In this document: piece by piece, positions 34,519 to 35,274 of the stretch
Position numbering within the stretch: the stretch's first letter is position 1
Layout of the letters: the number at the start of each line of letters is the position of its first letter
Source of the DNA: Cytophagales bacterium
GTDB lineage: Bacteria > Bacteroidota > Bacteroidia > Cytophagales > Spirosomataceae
Direction: 5' to 3'
Assembly: GCA_013298215.1 (NCBI GenBank)
Contig: JAAFKE010000006.1
Location: 1-35,274 of the forward strand
Length of the DNA stretch: 35,274 nt
The notes under the pieces: generated by a model
The model's input: the letters and a program-made list of their open reading frames with translations, nothing else
The model's database searches: none
What the model was told of the DNA's origin: nothing
Program-made: the position numbers and the translations under genes

Positions 34519-35274
34519 AATCTGGCCTTCGGCCGCTGAAGCATTCACTGTGAAGGTAATGTCCACAAAGGCACTTGCTCCTGCTGCGATGCTCGCTATT
34601 GCGGTCCTCAGTACTGCGTTGCCGCCCACCAAGTTCCAGTTTGCATCGTTCAAGGTCAAACCTGCGGGTATATAGTCGGTCACGCGCACGGCGGTGGCTC
34701 TAACGTTGCCCTGATTTTTCACTTCGATCGTGAACGTCACACTTCCACCAGGTACTACCACACCCGACTGTCCTGCTTTCAAGCTCTTCAATAAGGCTAA
34801 GTCAAATACTGGTCTTGGAGTCACTGTGAACTCGGCTGGATCGTGGTCGTCTTCGTCGCCGCCGTTCTTGCCGTCACCTGTTATGTCGTTGTCAGTTACA
34901 AATCTATCTTGATCGACTGCGTCTGGAGTAGAATCTACGTCCGTCGCGGGATCACCTCTGCCGTCTTTGGCTTCGCTGATCTCGGCCTTGTTTAATTTCA
35001 CGCCTGGCGTGGCGGCAGCATCTACCATGAAAGTAATGTTCACGGTGGTGTCTCTACCTGCCCTCAATAAGGCCAGCTTAGTACCCAATGTCGCCTTGCC
35101 GCCAGCAAAAGTCCATCTCGAATCGCTCAAGGTCAAGCCCGCTGGTACGTAGTCTACCACGCCAATCTGCGTCGCATCTACATTGCCTTGGTTGGTCACT
35201 TTAATAGCAAACGTAATCATGCCGCCTGGCTGAACACTCGAAGAACCCGTCACTACCTTTGTTAAGGCTAAGTC
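34438..35274 (-). CDS. 5' continuation of the giant adhesin, open to the window edge
   Basis: The frame is open from the window end, with seven more codons (DLALTKV) before the GTG at 35253, so the start is outside. It contains two DUF11-type repeats (VTNQGNVDATQIGVVDYVPA and VKNQGNVRATAVRVTDYIPA), each followed by an Asp-rich linker (DGRGDPATDVDSTPD and DPDGNPVTDIDS). The frame stops at TDIDSNQHC only because of the 67-bp tandem duplication at 34385-34518. Removing one copy joins it seamlessly to the 25389-34460 frame (TDIDSTPGDRVPG). I therefore treat both as one gene. Confidence 0.85.
   Translation of the reverse strand, partial: DLALTKVVTGSSSVQPGGMITFAIKVTNQGNVDATQIGVVDYVPAGLTLSDSRWTFAGGKATLGTKLALLRAGRDTTVNITFMVDAAATPGVKLNKAEISEAKDGRGDPATDVDSTPDAVDQDRFVTDNDITGDGKNGGDEDDHDPAEFTVTPRPVFDLALLKSLKAGQSGVVVPGGSVTFTIEVKNQGNVRATAVRVTDYIPAGLTLNDANWNLVGGNAVLRTAIASIAAGASAFVDITFTVNASAAEGQITNIAEITDAKDPDGNPVTDIDSNQHC

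Noticed and set aside
34438-35274. A separate 271-residue gene overlapping the giant adhesin
   Set aside because: The apparent stop and the downstream TTG start exist only because of the 67-bp tandem duplication; one gene is the simpler reading.

Overview
The window looks like a chromosomal piece of a Bacteroidota bacterium, most likely of the Cytophagales/Saprospirales/Chitinophagales type. The evidence is a type IX secretion/gliding module (giant repeat adhesin with a gliding-motility C-terminal domain, a PorP/SprF-type protein and an OmpA/PorE-like lipoprotein-type architecture), a GG-leader peptide of the Bacteroidetes type, and weak or absent Shine-Dalgarno sites. Nearly all genes are on the minus strand.

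Region 1 (1-7.2 kb) is a peptide natural-product (RiPP/bacteriocin-like) export operon read right to left. In transcription order it has a 54-aa double-glycine, cysteine-rich precursor (7205-7041), a secreted gluzincin-type metallopeptidase, a gene with an HQCGH (degenerate HExxH) motif split by a frameshift, a periplasmic metallo-beta-lactamase-fold hydrolase, a C39-peptidase ABC exporter (PCAT), and a HlyD-type adaptor. From the metallopeptidase to HlyD, consecutive genes are joined by ATGA, TAATG or TGATG overlaps. The operon looks broken: an IS element truncates HlyD, the ABC gene has lost 7 nt and so its normal C-terminus, and the HQCGH gene has a +1 shift. An XRE regulator (7382-7777) is transcribed divergently from the precursor, and the intergenic region holds inverted repeats.

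Region 2 (7.8-16 kb) is an accessory island. It holds a Doc/Phd-like toxin-antitoxin pair, a PIN-domain (VapC-like) pair, and a large SWIM-SNF2 helicase. Upstream of the helicase are a paralogue of the operon's metallopeptidase and an AAA/DUF4143 ATPase. Fragments of both ends of the helicase gene are duplicated: a 147-bp copy of its 3' end lies beyond the PIN pair, and a decayed copy of its 5' end lies beyond the ATPase. The helicase therefore sits between two cargo segments, each closed by a piece of the helicase gene.

Region 3 (16-21.8 kb) is ordinary: a GlsB/YeaQ-like small membrane protein, a small membrane protein beside an SLC45-like sugar transporter, a secreted helical protein of unknown function, a convergent Ycf48-like beta-propeller protein, and pyrB.

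Region 4 (21.8 kb to the end) is the type IX module: an OmpA/TPR/PD40 protein, a PorP/SprF protein, and a giant adhesin of more than 3,200 residues that continues past the right edge. The adhesin carries 19 tandem Ig-like repeats, some nearly identical in DNA, several DUF11-like domains and a gliding-motility-type sorting domain. A perfect 67-bp tandem duplication near 34.4 kb breaks its frame; it is either a recent mutation or an assembly artefact.
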